Source: Sulfuritalea sp.
GTDB taxonomy: Bacteria > Pseudomonadota > Gammaproteobacteria > Burkholderiales > Rhodocyclaceae
Reading direction: 5' to 3'
NCBI GenBank assembly: GCA_030247575.1
Contig: JAOTRV010000009.1
Coordinates: 1-64,000 of the forward strand
DNA: 64,000 bases
Translations under genes and position numbers: made by a program
Shown: piece by piece, positions 1 to 7,194 of the stretch
Layout of the letters: each line of letters opens with the position of its first letter
Position numbering within the stretch: the stretch's first letter is position 1
The notes under the pieces: generated by a model
Told to the model about the DNA's origin: nothing
The model's database searches: none
What the model saw: the letters and a program-made list of their open reading frames with translations, nothing else

Positions 1-122
1 CCATTCGCGTTCGAGTGCGGACATACGTGAACGGCGCGTAAGCCTCTTTGTGAACCGCCCGGTGCGGACCCGCATGCCGGGTGGTGTGGGGAGGGCCGGT
101 TAGAAGCCGGCCCTTACCCGAT
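1..122 (+). mobile_element. 3' end of a group IIC (attC-type) intron, truncated by the window edge
   Basis: The stretch folds as the last two domains of a bacterial group II intron. Positions 52-85 form a domain V hairpin (outer arms ACCGCCCGG and CCGGGTGGT, inner arm GCG/CGC). Positions 93-113 form a domain VI stem, GGGCCGG pairing with CCGGCCC. The intron ends CTTACCCGAT at 122. The base after it opens TGGGCGAC, which completes the conserved core of an integron attC site read from its bottom strand. Introns of class IIC-attC are known to insert there, facing against the cassette genes, and the gene at 134 does run the opposite way. Any maturase/reverse transcriptase gene would lie left of base 1. 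Confidence 0.85.
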
Positions 123-133
123 TGGGCGACGTT

Positions 134-622
134 TCAGTCATTGGGAACACGAATTCTCCGAGAAATAATGAAGCCATTGACGTGCGCGCCAAGCGCAATA
201 GCGGCGTATGCGGCGTACCCGATCATTGACCACCCATCGTCGTTTGAACCGCAAGGATAGTGCCCTTGGCACTTGACAGCGACGATCAACGCGTAGCCGA
301 AAAAGGCGAAAAACAGGTTCCACGGCGCACTGAGTAGAAGACACAAAATAACAACTGCGGGAGCCGTAACTTCAGTGGTGCCGCGCGATGACATGAGCGC
401 AAGAAGGACCACCGGAATACTCAATCCAAAGCCGTACAGAAGCGATGTTCCAATCGGCAGTTGCCTTGTTGGATCAGGGGGATTGCCTTCGATCTTCGAG
501 CGAAAGCTTGTGCTTTGATCTTCCCGCGGAAGAGGAGTGCCGTCTCGTTTGAACAACTGCCCACAATGGGAACAATCCGACGCGCCCGGGGACAGCCAAC
601 GATGACAATGCGGGCAGTTCAT
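134..622 (-). CDS. integron-cassette gene: zinc-ribbon membrane protein of unknown function
   Basis: 162 residues. The N-terminus holds a small zinc ribbon with paired cysteines (CPHC near residue 3 and CSHCG near residue 17), then a polar linker and three or four hydrophobic segments in the C-terminal half. I do not recognise the family. An upstream ATG would extend the protein to 199 residues. The extra 37 residues (including PNPSFEGSCAKSS) are a translation of the preceding attC site, so I take the ATG at 622, which begins MNCPHCHRW directly after the cassette core site. No clear ribosome-binding site precedes it; translation may be coupled to the gene ending at 699. Confidence 0.7.
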   Translation of the reverse strand: MNCPHCHRWLSPGASDCSHCGQLFKRDGTPLPREDQSTSFRSKIEGNPPDPTRQLPIGTSLLYGFGLSIPVVLLALMSSRGTTEVTAPAVVILCLLLSAPWNLFFAFFGYALIVAVKCQGHYPCGSNDDGWSMIGYAAYAAIALGAHVNGFIISRRIRVPND

Positions 623-695
623 GCGGCCCAACGTCTGAATTGAGGGGGTTGCGCTGCTTTTGGCGCAGCTCCCCTCGAATGATGGGTTGGGCGTC
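623..695 (-). repeat. attC recombination site (73 bp)
   Basis: Read leftwards, the site opens with GACGCCCAAC just after the stop codon of the gene at 699-1148. It ends with GTTGGGCCGC at 632-623. Both cores match the attC consensus (RYYYAAC and GTTRRRY), and the interior contains partly complementary arms (GAGGGG/CCCCTC). The opening core mirrors the TTGGGCGTC that starts the same cassette near 1160, the pairing expected inside one mobile cassette. Confidence 0.85.
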
Positions 696-698
696 GGC

Positions 699-1148
699 TT
701 ACCATCGCCAGCGGTACCTACGTTTGTTTTCATTGTGTAGTGCTACATCGTCACGCCAATCAGTACGGCGCTCGCCTTGCCCGAAAACAGCTACCCATAC
801 GCAATATGCAGCCATCGCGAGCATGAATAGGGATGAACCAAGCCGTTGAAAAAGCGACATCTCGACCGCTCGATCGTAAAGAGCGAACCCGATCATTACC
901 GAAGCGAAGAGAAAAAACGCTGCGCCAACGAAGCCAACCAAGCGGCGAATGGAGAGCCAAATGGTCGCGGCTGCTGTTTCAACGGCGGAAGGTGGCTTCG
1001 CTCGCTGCGAATAGAAATACCAAGAGATGCAAATGAAAACGGTGCCAAAGAGGAAGGCAAACACCGCTTTCTCATTGATGCCACCCGCTTCGGCAACCGC
1101 CGCAGTGGCCAAAATCACCAACAGAATTAGGACAACGCGCCAGTTCAT
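699..1148 (-). CDS. integron-cassette gene: small membrane protein of unknown function
   Basis: 149 residues with a hydrophobic N-terminal segment that may be a signal anchor (MNWRVVLILLVILATAAVAE) and three further hydrophobic stretches near residues 28-45, 68-85 and 104-122. The C-terminus is strongly basic and polar. No motif or family is recognised. The ATG lies seven bases after the cassette core site, leaving no room for a normal ribosome-binding site, as in many integron cassettes. The stop codon lies four bases before the next attC site. Base composition is less GC-rich than the housekeeping genes that begin at dnaE. Confidence 0.7.
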   Translation of the reverse strand: MNWRVVLILLVILATAAVAEAGGINEKAVFAFLFGTVFICISWYFYSQRAKPPSAVETAAATIWLSIRRLVGFVGAAFFLFASVMIGFALYDRAVEMSLFQRLGSSLFMLAMAAYCVWVAVFGQGERRTDWRDDVALHNENKRRYRWRW

Positions 1149-1151
1149 TTA

Positions 1152-1243
1152 GACGCCCAACGTAGAGGTGACCGGCGCTGCGCGGCTTTATCGCGCAGCG
1201 TCCAGCGACCGAAGGGAGCGAGGTCGACCGCCATGTTAGGGTC
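1152..1243 (-). repeat. attC recombination site (92 bp)
   Basis: Read leftwards, it runs from GACCCTAAC (1243-1235) to GTTGGGCGTC (1161-1152). The last core matches GTTRRRY exactly. The centre is a long imperfect palindrome with complementary arms built on GCTGCGCG/CGCGCAGC. The opening core is the exact complement of the TTAGGGTC that begins this cassette near 1973. The stop codon of the 1243-1917 gene overlaps the opening core by one base. Confidence 0.9.
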
Positions 1244-1917
1244 TATTCATTGGCCTGAACGAAGCTCTCCGTAAGAGTCTGGACTTCAGAGAGTAGACCA
1301 CGCAGATCACGCGATATTGGCCCACCCCTGTAAAGGCCAACGCTAACCGGTACCGTTTTTACAACCGTAATTGCACTTACACCTAGTATCTCGCGATGCC
1401 TGCGGTCTTGATCAGCAGTATTCGACAGGATTCCTGTGTACGCACCAAATGAGTCCGCGCCTAAAAGGCCGAGGGGTTCCATCGACTTGGTTTGCGCGCC
1501 CATCTGTACAAGGCGTTGTTCTACTTTCTTGACGAGTTCGTCCACTTGGAGCTTTCCATTGACCATTTGGCCCGCCATCTGTTCGATGAACTGCCGCCGA
1601 GTTTGGTCTTTTACGTACGCAACGTTTCCATTAGGTGCCATCAAGAAATACGTTCCGTAATGATCTAATGCGGCGCGCTTCCCTGACTTCAACTCCTCAA
1701 GTTCCATGCAGTCGGCAAATAGGGCTCTAAGCCTAAGCTGCCCGGTGGCGGCAGCAAATCTGTTCCTGATTTCGACCTCCCTTGGGTGACTACCAGCAAC
1801 GCAGTACTTCCCAGGATAGACAAACGTTACTCTCTGATCGCCGACAGTGACTCCTTCTGCATGCGATGAGGTAGATATTGTGGCGAGCAGAAGGAACACG
1901 AACCGCACTGTAGTCAT
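1243..1917 (-). CDS. integron-cassette gene: secreted protein of unknown function
   Basis: 224 residues starting with a clear Sec signal peptide (MTTVRFVFLLLATISTSSHA, likely cut after SHA). The mature part is soluble and mixed alpha/beta, with two cysteines (near residues 39 and 70) that could form a disulphide in the periplasm. No domain is recognised. It fills one complete integron cassette, with a roughly 55-base leader between the core site near 1973 and the ATG and no strong ribosome-binding site. The start is chosen because the signal peptide begins there. Confidence 0.75.
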   Translation of the reverse strand: MTTVRFVFLLLATISTSSHAEGVTVGDQRVTFVYPGKYCVAGSHPREVEIRNRFAAATGQLRLRALFADCMELEELKSGKRAALDHYGTYFLMAPNGNVAYVKDQTRRQFIEQMAGQMVNGKLQVDELVKKVEQRLVQMGAQTKSMEPLGLLGADSFGAYTGILSNTADQDRRHREILGVSAITVVKTVPVSVGLYRGGPISRDLRGLLSEVQTLTESFVQANE

Positions 1918-1965
1918 ATTCAGAAATGCTTTCTAGAAGGTGAAGGGAAGGTGGTTGAGAGGGAA

Positions 1966-2042
1966 GACCCTAACGTTCAAGTTCAGGGGCGCTGCGCGAC
2001 GCTTTATCGCGCAGCGTCCCCTGCAACGCCGGGTTAGCCGCC
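1966..2042 (-). repeat. attC recombination site (77 bp)
   Basis: Read leftwards, it opens with GGCGGCTAAC (2042-2033) and ends with GTTAGGGTC (1974-1966). Between them lies a long palindrome: the arms AGGGGACGCTGCGCGA and TCGCGCAGCGCCCCT surround a short TAAAGCG-type spacer. The opening core complements the TTAGCCGCC at the other end of the same cassette, near 2637. Only the central core bases are perfectly conserved, as is usual for attC. Confidence 0.92.
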
Positions 2043-2048
2043 TTGGAG

Positions 2049-2606
2049 CTACTTGCGAGAGACGGGAACAAGGTAGTACTCGCAATAGAGCTTTGTGCGA
2101 CAAGCAGACTCTGAATACGGCTCAAGGGTTGCTCCGAGTATGACCGCACCATTTTGAGCACTTGCATCGTCCGTAGTGGAGCACAGAAAGAACATGTTCC
2201 TTATTGAGCCAACATCAACGCAAGATTCAAAACGAGTGGACGTCGCAAGTAACGGACGAATAAGAGCAAGGTCTTGCTTGAATCGTTCGTCGAAGAAGCC
2301 GGGATTGGATTCATAGGCACGCCGAGTCTGAGCTAACGCCTTTTGCGGAGTTGCCGTATCGACTGCGGCTGGCGCCACCTGAGCAAGGGAAACCGATGAC
2401 ATTGAAAGCCGGCACTGAGATTGCGAGGGACAGGAGACATTGAGTCTCTTAGCATTTTTGCCGGAAGTGCCGCCTTCGAAATTGCCAACATACCAATCGG
2501 ACTTCGACTGAGGTGACGACGGATTCGATACACAGCCGAAAACAGAAGCGGCAAGCAGAATTGTGATGCTGGCGTTAAGTGCGCTATGCGGAAGCCATTT
2601 GCTCAT
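2049..2606 (-). CDS. integron-cassette gene: lipoprotein of unknown function
   Basis: 185 residues. The N-terminus is a lipoprotein signal peptide ending in the lipobox SVFGC (Cys near residue 25), followed by a Ser/Pro-rich tether. The mature region carries several cysteines (CPSQSQC, and further ones in SCVD, FLCS, ACRTKLYC), suggesting disulphides in the periplasm. No family is recognised. An AGGA ribosome-binding site precedes the ATG at good spacing. It is the right-most gene of the cassette array, which would make it the first cassette if the integrase once lay to its right. Confidence 0.75.
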   Translation of the reverse strand: MSKWLPHSALNASITILLAASVFGCVSNPSSPQSKSDWYVGNFEGGTSGKNAKRLNVSCPSQSQCRLSMSSVSLAQVAPAAVDTATPQKALAQTRRAYESNPGFFDERFKQDLALIRPLLATSTRFESCVDVGSIRNMFFLCSTTDDASAQNGAVILGATLEPYSESACRTKLYCEYYLVPVSRK

Positions 2607-2626
2607 GGTGAATAGTCCTACGGTTA

Positions 2627-2660
2627 AAGGCGGCTAACGTTAAATCCGCCGCCTACAAGA
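2627..2660 (-). other. array-edge core site (attI or a decayed attC half)
   Basis: Read leftwards, the sequence GGATTTAACGTTAGCCGCC supplies the GTTAGCC core at which the first cassette begins. It lacks the opposing core and palindrome of a complete attC to its right, so it is either an attI primary site or a remnant attC half. The AT-rich bases right of it could have held the array promoter, but no convincing -35/-10 pair is visible. Confidence 0.5.
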
Positions 2661-3184
2661 TGGGAAATTATCCATCAAGTGGGCTGTATAAAAAAGCAGG
2701 TAATGTGCTAAGCTGATATTCATCAGTGACTTGGACATTTTTAGTGAGGCCTAAAAATTCAATTCCGTACCGGCGCGTTCCGAAAGTATATACGCAAATT
2801 GGATTAGACGATTTATCCGGCATTTTCGCAAGCGTGCCGCTCCACGCGCGGCGGTTTGCCTCCCCCTCTGACCCGCCGAGCGAGGAAGGTTCGCCGGGAG
2901 GTGTCCGGTCGCGTTGTCCGACGCCGGCCGCTTTTTGGCCGGCTAGTTTAGCGACCGGCCCGGCGGGCCTTCCGTAGCGAGGGCAGCCCGAAGGGCCGGG
3001 GAGGCGGGGCGCGTTTCTTTGGATACTTTCTTGTCGCATCACAAGAAAGTATCTCGCCCGCCGGGGCGAGTCCCGGCATGTTTGTTCAGGGCACGGCCTG
3101 AAAAGTCGGCGCCGGCGACACGGCGTCCGCGCCGGAGAAATCCGCGGACTCGGCCGGAGTCCGTGGGGGTAAAATCGTCGAGCC
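2661..3184. other. intergenic region between the cassette array and dnaE
   Basis: The region holds no convincing gene. Bases 2661-2840 are AT-richer than the chromosome, like the cassettes, and could be a relic of an integron platform, but no tyrosine-recombinase motif is readable in any frame. Bases 2860-3180 are GC-rich, full of short palindromes, and match the style of dispersed intergenic repeats seen elsewhere in the window (GCCGGGGCGAG-CCCGGC at 3060-3077 and again at 22093-22110). A TAAAAT hexamer at 3170 could serve as a -10 box for dnaE, whose mRNA would then have almost no leader. Confidence 0.6.
3022..3053. repeat. perfect 13-bp inverted repeat
   Basis: GATACTTTCTTGT and ACAAGAAAGTATC are exact complements separated by six bases (CGCATC). 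The repeat can form a stable hairpin in RNA or a cruciform in DNA. It lies in the dnaE upstream region without a following T-run, so it is not a classical terminator. It resembles the hairpin-type intergenic repeats common in GC-rich proteobacteria. Confidence 0.8.
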
Positions 3185-6100
3185 ATGTCCGCCCCGTCTC
3201 TTCCCGGCTTCGTCCATCTCCGGCTCCACAGCGAATACTCGATCACCGATGGCCTGACGCGCATCGATGAGGCCATCGCCCGGGCGGCGGCGGACGGCCA
3301 GCCGGCGCTGGCGATCACCGACCTGGCCAACCTGTTCGGCATGGTCAAGTTCTACAGCGCGGCGCGCGGCAAGGGCATCAAGCCGATCATCGGCTGCGAT
3401 GTCTGGATCGGCGACGACGATGCAGCGGAAAAGACCGACGGTCCGGCGCGCCTGCTGCTGCTGGCGAAGAATCGCGGCGGCTACCTGCGCCTGTGCGAAC
3501 TGCTCTCCGCCGCGTATCTGGCGCCGCGCCGCCATGGCCGCGCCGAGATCACCCGTGCGCAACTGGCCGACGGCGACAACAGCGGCCTGATCGCGCTGTC
3601 GGGCGGGCCGCTGGGCGACGTCGGACACCTGCTCGGCGCCGGCAAGCTGGATCAGGCCGAGGTGCGCGCCCAGGTCTGGGCGGGCCTGTTTCCCGGCGCC
3701 TACTACATCGAGGTGCAGCGTCCGTCCGGCAAGGACGGCGCGGCGGCCAGCGAAGTGCTGGTCGCCGCCAGCGCCGATCTGGCGGCGCGTCTGGGGCTGC
3801 CGCTGGTGGCGACGCACCCGGTGCAGTTTCTGGTTCGCGACGACTTCAGGGCGCACGAAGCGCGGGTCTGCATCGCCGACGGCTACGTGCTCGGCGACAA
3901 GCGGCGGCCGCAGCGCTACAGCCCCGAGCAGTACTTCAAGACCCGGGCCGAAATGGCGGAACTGTTCGCCGATCTGCCCGAGGCCTTGCAGAACTCGGTC
4001 GAGATCGCCCGCCGCTGCAACCTGACGGTCGAACTCGGCAAGAGCCGCCTGCCGGATTTCCCGACGCCGGCCGGCGAGCCGCTCGAAGCCTTCCTCTCCA
4101 GCGAATCGCATGCGGGCCTCGAGCGCCGCCTGAAACTGCTGTATCCGGATGCAACCGAGCGCGAGAAGCAAAGGCAGACCTATGTCGAGCGCCTCGATTT
4201 CGAAATCGCGACCATCGTCAAGATGGGTTTCCCCGGCTACTTCCTGATCGTCGCCGACTTCATCAACTGGGCCAAGCACAACGGCGTGCCGGTGGGGCCG
4301 GGACGCGGCTCGGGGGCGGGCTCCCTGGTGGCCTACAGCCTCGGCATCACGGACCTCGATCCGCTGCGCTACGACCTGCTGTTCGAGCGCTTCCTGAATC
4401 CGGAGCGGGTGTCGATGCCCGACTTCGACATCGACTTCTGCCAGGAAGGTCGCGACCGCGTCATCGACTACGTGAAGAAGAAATACGGCGCGCACGCCGT
4501 GTCGCAGATCGTCACCTTCGGCACCATGGCGGCCAAGGCGGTGATCCGCGACGTCGGCCGCGTGCTCGACCTCGGCTTCAATTTCGTCGACCAGTTCGCC
4601 AAGCTGATTCCCAACGAACTCGGCATCACGCTGGCCGATGCGCTGGCCAAGGAGCCGGCGATCCGCGCGCGCATCGACAGCGAGGAGGAAGTCGCCGAAC
4701 TCTGGGCGCTGGCGCTCAAGCTCGAGGGCCTCACGCGCAACGTCGGCATGCATGCCGGCGGCGTGCTGATCGCGCCGGGCAAGCTGACCGATTTCTGCCC
4801 GCTCTACGCGGCCGCCGGCGCCGAGTCGGTGGTCTCGCAGTTCGACAAGGACGACGTCGAGAAGGCGGGCCTGGTCAAGTTCGACTTCCTCGGCCTGCGC
4901 ACGCTGACCATACTCGACGAGGCGGTGCGTCTGGCGAAGGAGGTCGAGGGCGTCGACATCGATCTTGAGACCCTGCCGCTGGACGACCGCGAAACCTACG
5001 ACGCGATATTCAAGAGCGCCAACACCACGGCGGTGTTCCAGTTCGAATCCGGCGGCATGAAGGACACCCTGGTGCAGGCGCGGCCCGACCGGCTGGAAGA
5101 CCTGATCGCGCTCAACGCGCTGTACCGGCCGGGGCCGATGGATTTCATTCCGACCTTCATCGCCCGCAAGCACGGCCGCGAGCGCGTCGTCTATCCGCAT
5201 CCGAGCCTGGAGCCGGTGCTCGCCAACACCTACGGCATCATGGTGTACCAGGAGCAGGTGATGCAGACGGCGCAGGTGGCGGCCAAGTACTCGCTGGGCG
5301 GCGCCGACCTGCTGCGCCGCGCGATGGGCAAGAAAAAGCCCGAGGAGATGGCCCAGCAGCGGCAGATTTTCGTCGCCGGCGCGGCGACGAACAACATCGG
5401 CGAAGAGACGGCGAACGAAATCTTCGACACCATGGAGAAGTTCGCCGGCTACGGCTTCAACAAGTCGCACGCCGCCGCCTACTCGCTGGTTGCGTATCAC
5501 ACCGGCTGGCTCAAGTGTCACCATCCGGCGGCCTTCGTCTCGGCCACGCTCTCGTCGGAAATGGCCAACACCGACAAGGTGCAGTTCTTCTACAAGGACG
5601 CGCTCGAGAACGGCCTCGTCTTCCTGCCGCCGGACATCAACCGCAGCAGCATCCGCTTCCGCCCGGTCGACGGCAAGACCATCCGCTACGGCCTGGGCGC
5701 GATCAAGGGTACCGGCGAGGCGGCGCTTTCGGTGATCCTCAAGGCGCGTGAAACTGGAGGTGCGTTCGCCGACCTGTTCGATTTCTGCCGCCGCATCGAC
5801 AAGCGCGTGGTGAACCGGCGCGTGATCGAGGCGCTGATCCGCGCCGGCGCCTTCGATGCGATCGACGACCATCGCGCCAAGCTGCTGGCATCGGCCGGCG
5901 TCGCGCTGGATGCGGCGGAGCAGGCCGAACGCAACGCGATGCAGGGCGGCCTGTTCGACATGGGCACCGGGGCGCAGCAGGACACCGTGCATTATGTCGA
6001 CGTCCCGCGCTGGAACGAACGCGAGCAGTTGATGAACGAAAAGCCGGCGCTGGGCTTCTTCTTCTCCGGCCATCCCTACCACGCCTACGCCGCCGAGCTC

Positions 6101-6640
6101 GGCGCCTTCGTCAAGCGCCGCCTGGGCCAGCTCGAACCGCAGCGCGAGCCGGTGCTGCTGGCCGGCGTCGTGATGTCCACGCGCACCCAGATGACGCGTC
6201 GCGGCAAGATGGCCGTGGTGGTGCTCGACGACGGCACCACCCAGCTCGAAGTTACCGTATTCAACGAACTGTGGGACGCCGAGCGCGCCAAGATCAAGGA
6301 AGACGAACTGCTGCTGGTCGAAGGCAAGGTGCAGAAGGACGATTACAGCGGCGGCCTGCGCATCACCGCCGACAAGCTCTACACGCTGGGCGAGGCGCGC
6401 GGCCGCTTCGCCCGCAGCCTGCGCCTGACCATGAACGGCGGCTCCGACGCCAAGCGCCTGCAGGCGCTGCTGATGCCGTTTCGCAACGGGCCCTGCCCGG
6501 TGCGGCTGTCCTACCGCAACGGCGATGCCGTGGCGGAACTGCCGCTGCCCGAAACCTGGCGCGTCAGGCTCGACGATGCCCTGCTCAACGGGCTCGCCGA
6601 CTGGCTGCAGCCGGAGAACGTGAAGGTCGTCTATACATGA
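3185..6640 (+). CDS. dnaE: DNA polymerase III subunit alpha
   Basis: 1,151 residues, the usual length for proteobacterial DnaE, the replicative polymerase of the chromosome. An N-terminal PHP domain begins at once (LHSEYS near residue 16). The palm carries the catalytic aspartates in PDFDIDF (Asp413 and Asp415). Then come the little-finger and beta-clamp-binding regions, a helix-hairpin-helix segment, and a C-terminal OB fold (residues about 990-1080). The ATG at 3185 gives the expected N-terminus, although no ribosome-binding site is visible. The stop codon overlaps the start of the next gene, so the two are probably co-translated. Confidence 0.98.
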   Translation: MSAPSLPGFVHLRLHSEYSITDGLTRIDEAIARAAADGQPALAITDLANLFGMVKFYSAARGKGIKPIIGCDVWIGDDDAAEKTDGPARLLLLAKNRGGYLRLCELLSAAYLAPRRHGRAEITRAQLADGDNSGLIALSGGPLGDVGHLLGAGKLDQAEVRAQVWAGLFPGAYYIEVQRPSGKDGAAASEVLVAASADLAARLGLPLVATHPVQFLVRDDFRAHEARVCIADGYVLGDKRRPQRYSPEQYFKTRAEMAELFADLPEALQNSVEIARRCNLTVELGKSRLPDFPTPAGEPLEAFLSSESHAGLERRLKLLYPDATEREKQRQTYVERLDFEIATIVKMGFPGYFLIVADFINWAKHNGVPVGPGRGSGAGSLVAYSLGITDLDPLRYDLLFERFLNPERVSMPDFDIDFCQEGRDRVIDYVKKKYGAHAVSQIVTFGTMAAKAVIRDVGRVLDLGFNFVDQFAKLIPNELGITLADALAKEPAIRARIDSEEEVAELWALALKLEGLTRNVGMHAGGVLIAPGKLTDFCPLYAAAGAESVVSQFDKDDVEKAGLVKFDFLGLRTLTILDEAVRLAKEVEGVDIDLETLPLDDRETYDAIFKSANTTAVFQFESGGMKDTLVQARPDRLEDLIALNALYRPGPMDFIPTFIARKHGRERVVYPHPSLEPVLANTYGIMVYQEQVMQTAQVAAKYSLGGADLLRRAMGKKKPEEMAQQRQIFVAGAATNNIGEETANEIFDTMEKFAGYGFNKSHAAAYSLVAYHTGWLKCHHPAAFVSATLSSEMANTDKVQFFYKDALENGLVFLPPDINRSSIRFRPVDGKTIRYGLGAIKGTGEAALSVILKARETGGAFADLFDFCRRIDKRVVNRRVIEALIRAGAFDAIDDHRAKLLASAGVALDAAEQAERNAMQGGLFDMGTGAQQDTVHYVDVPRWNEREQLMNEKPALGFFFSGHPYHAYAAELGAFVKRRLGQLEPQREPVLLAGVVMSTRTQMTRRGKMAVVVLDDGTTQLEVTVFNELWDAERAKIKEDELLLVEGKVQKDDYSGGLRITADKLYTLGEARGRFARSLRLTMNGGSDAKRLQALLMPFRNGPCPVRLSYRNGDAVAELPLPETWRVRLDDALLNGLADWLQPENVKVVYT

Positions 6641-7110
6641 TTACCCTGATCGACAACGCGCTGCTGGATCAGCTCTGCGCCGAAGCGGAAGCCAGTCCGC
6701 GCCGGCGCAAGAACCGCAACTTCCATCCCTACGACGAACATCCCGGACATCGCCTGCTGAATGCCATGCAGCCGGATTCCTATATTCCGCCGCATCGCCA
6801 TCTCGATCCGGACAAGGACGAAACCTTCGTCGTCCTGCGCGGCCTGCTCGCGCTGGTTCTGTTCGACGACCAGGGCGGAATAATGCGCAGCGTAAAAGTC
6901 GGCGCTGGCGGTACGGCGATCGGCGTCGATATTCCTCACGGCACCTGGCATACGGCCGTGGCGCTGGAACCCGATACGGTCTTTCTCGAAGCCAAGGCCG
7001 GCCCCTATCTGCCCCTCACTCCGGCCGAAAAGGCGCCGTGGGCGCCGGCAGAGAATGCTTCGGAGGCCGCGCATTTTCTGGCCATGGTGAAAGCCCTGGT
7101 GACGGCCTGA
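6637..7110 (+). CDS. WbuC-family cupin-fold metalloprotein
   Basis: 157 residues. The central part is a cupin barrel with the metal-site pattern PPHRHLDPDKDE followed by a second histidine region (IPHGTWHT), as in the WbuC family found with O-antigen and outer-polysaccharide loci. The N-terminal segment (SPRRRKNRNFHPYDEHPGHR) is the typical WbuC lead-in. The reaction is not established for the family. The ATG overlaps the dnaE stop (ATGA), so expression is likely coupled to dnaE. No polysaccharide genes are nearby, which leaves its substrate open. Confidence 0.85.
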   Translation: MITLIDNALLDQLCAEAEASPRRRKNRNFHPYDEHPGHRLLNAMQPDSYIPPHRHLDPDKDETFVVLRGLLALVLFDDQGGIMRSVKVGAGGTAIGVDIPHGTWHTAVALEPDTVFLEAKAGPYLPLTPAEKAPWAPAENASEAAHFLAMVKALVTA

Positions 7111-7194
7111 GCCCGTGCCTGTCGTCCATGCAACACCCACGCTGCGAAGGCGTATGATTTACGCCGTTCCCTGTAGTTTGTGCGCGCATTGCAG

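Noticed and set aside
3022-3053. 13-bp inverted repeat as a transcription terminator
   Set aside because: No T-run follows on either strand and no gene ends immediately before it; it fits an intergenic repeat better.
2668-3348. Leftward 226-codon frame and the rightward frame at 2726-2977 between the cassettes and dnaE
   Set aside because: Both run through palindromic repeat DNA (FLVMRQESIQR-type translations) and show no homology to integrases or any family I know; composition changes abruptly within each frame.
3086-6082. Uninterrupted 998-codon frame opposite dnaE
   Set aside because: It lies antisense to a certain dnaE gene and its product is Arg/His/Asp/Val-biased without motifs, the usual mirror image of GC-rich coding DNA.
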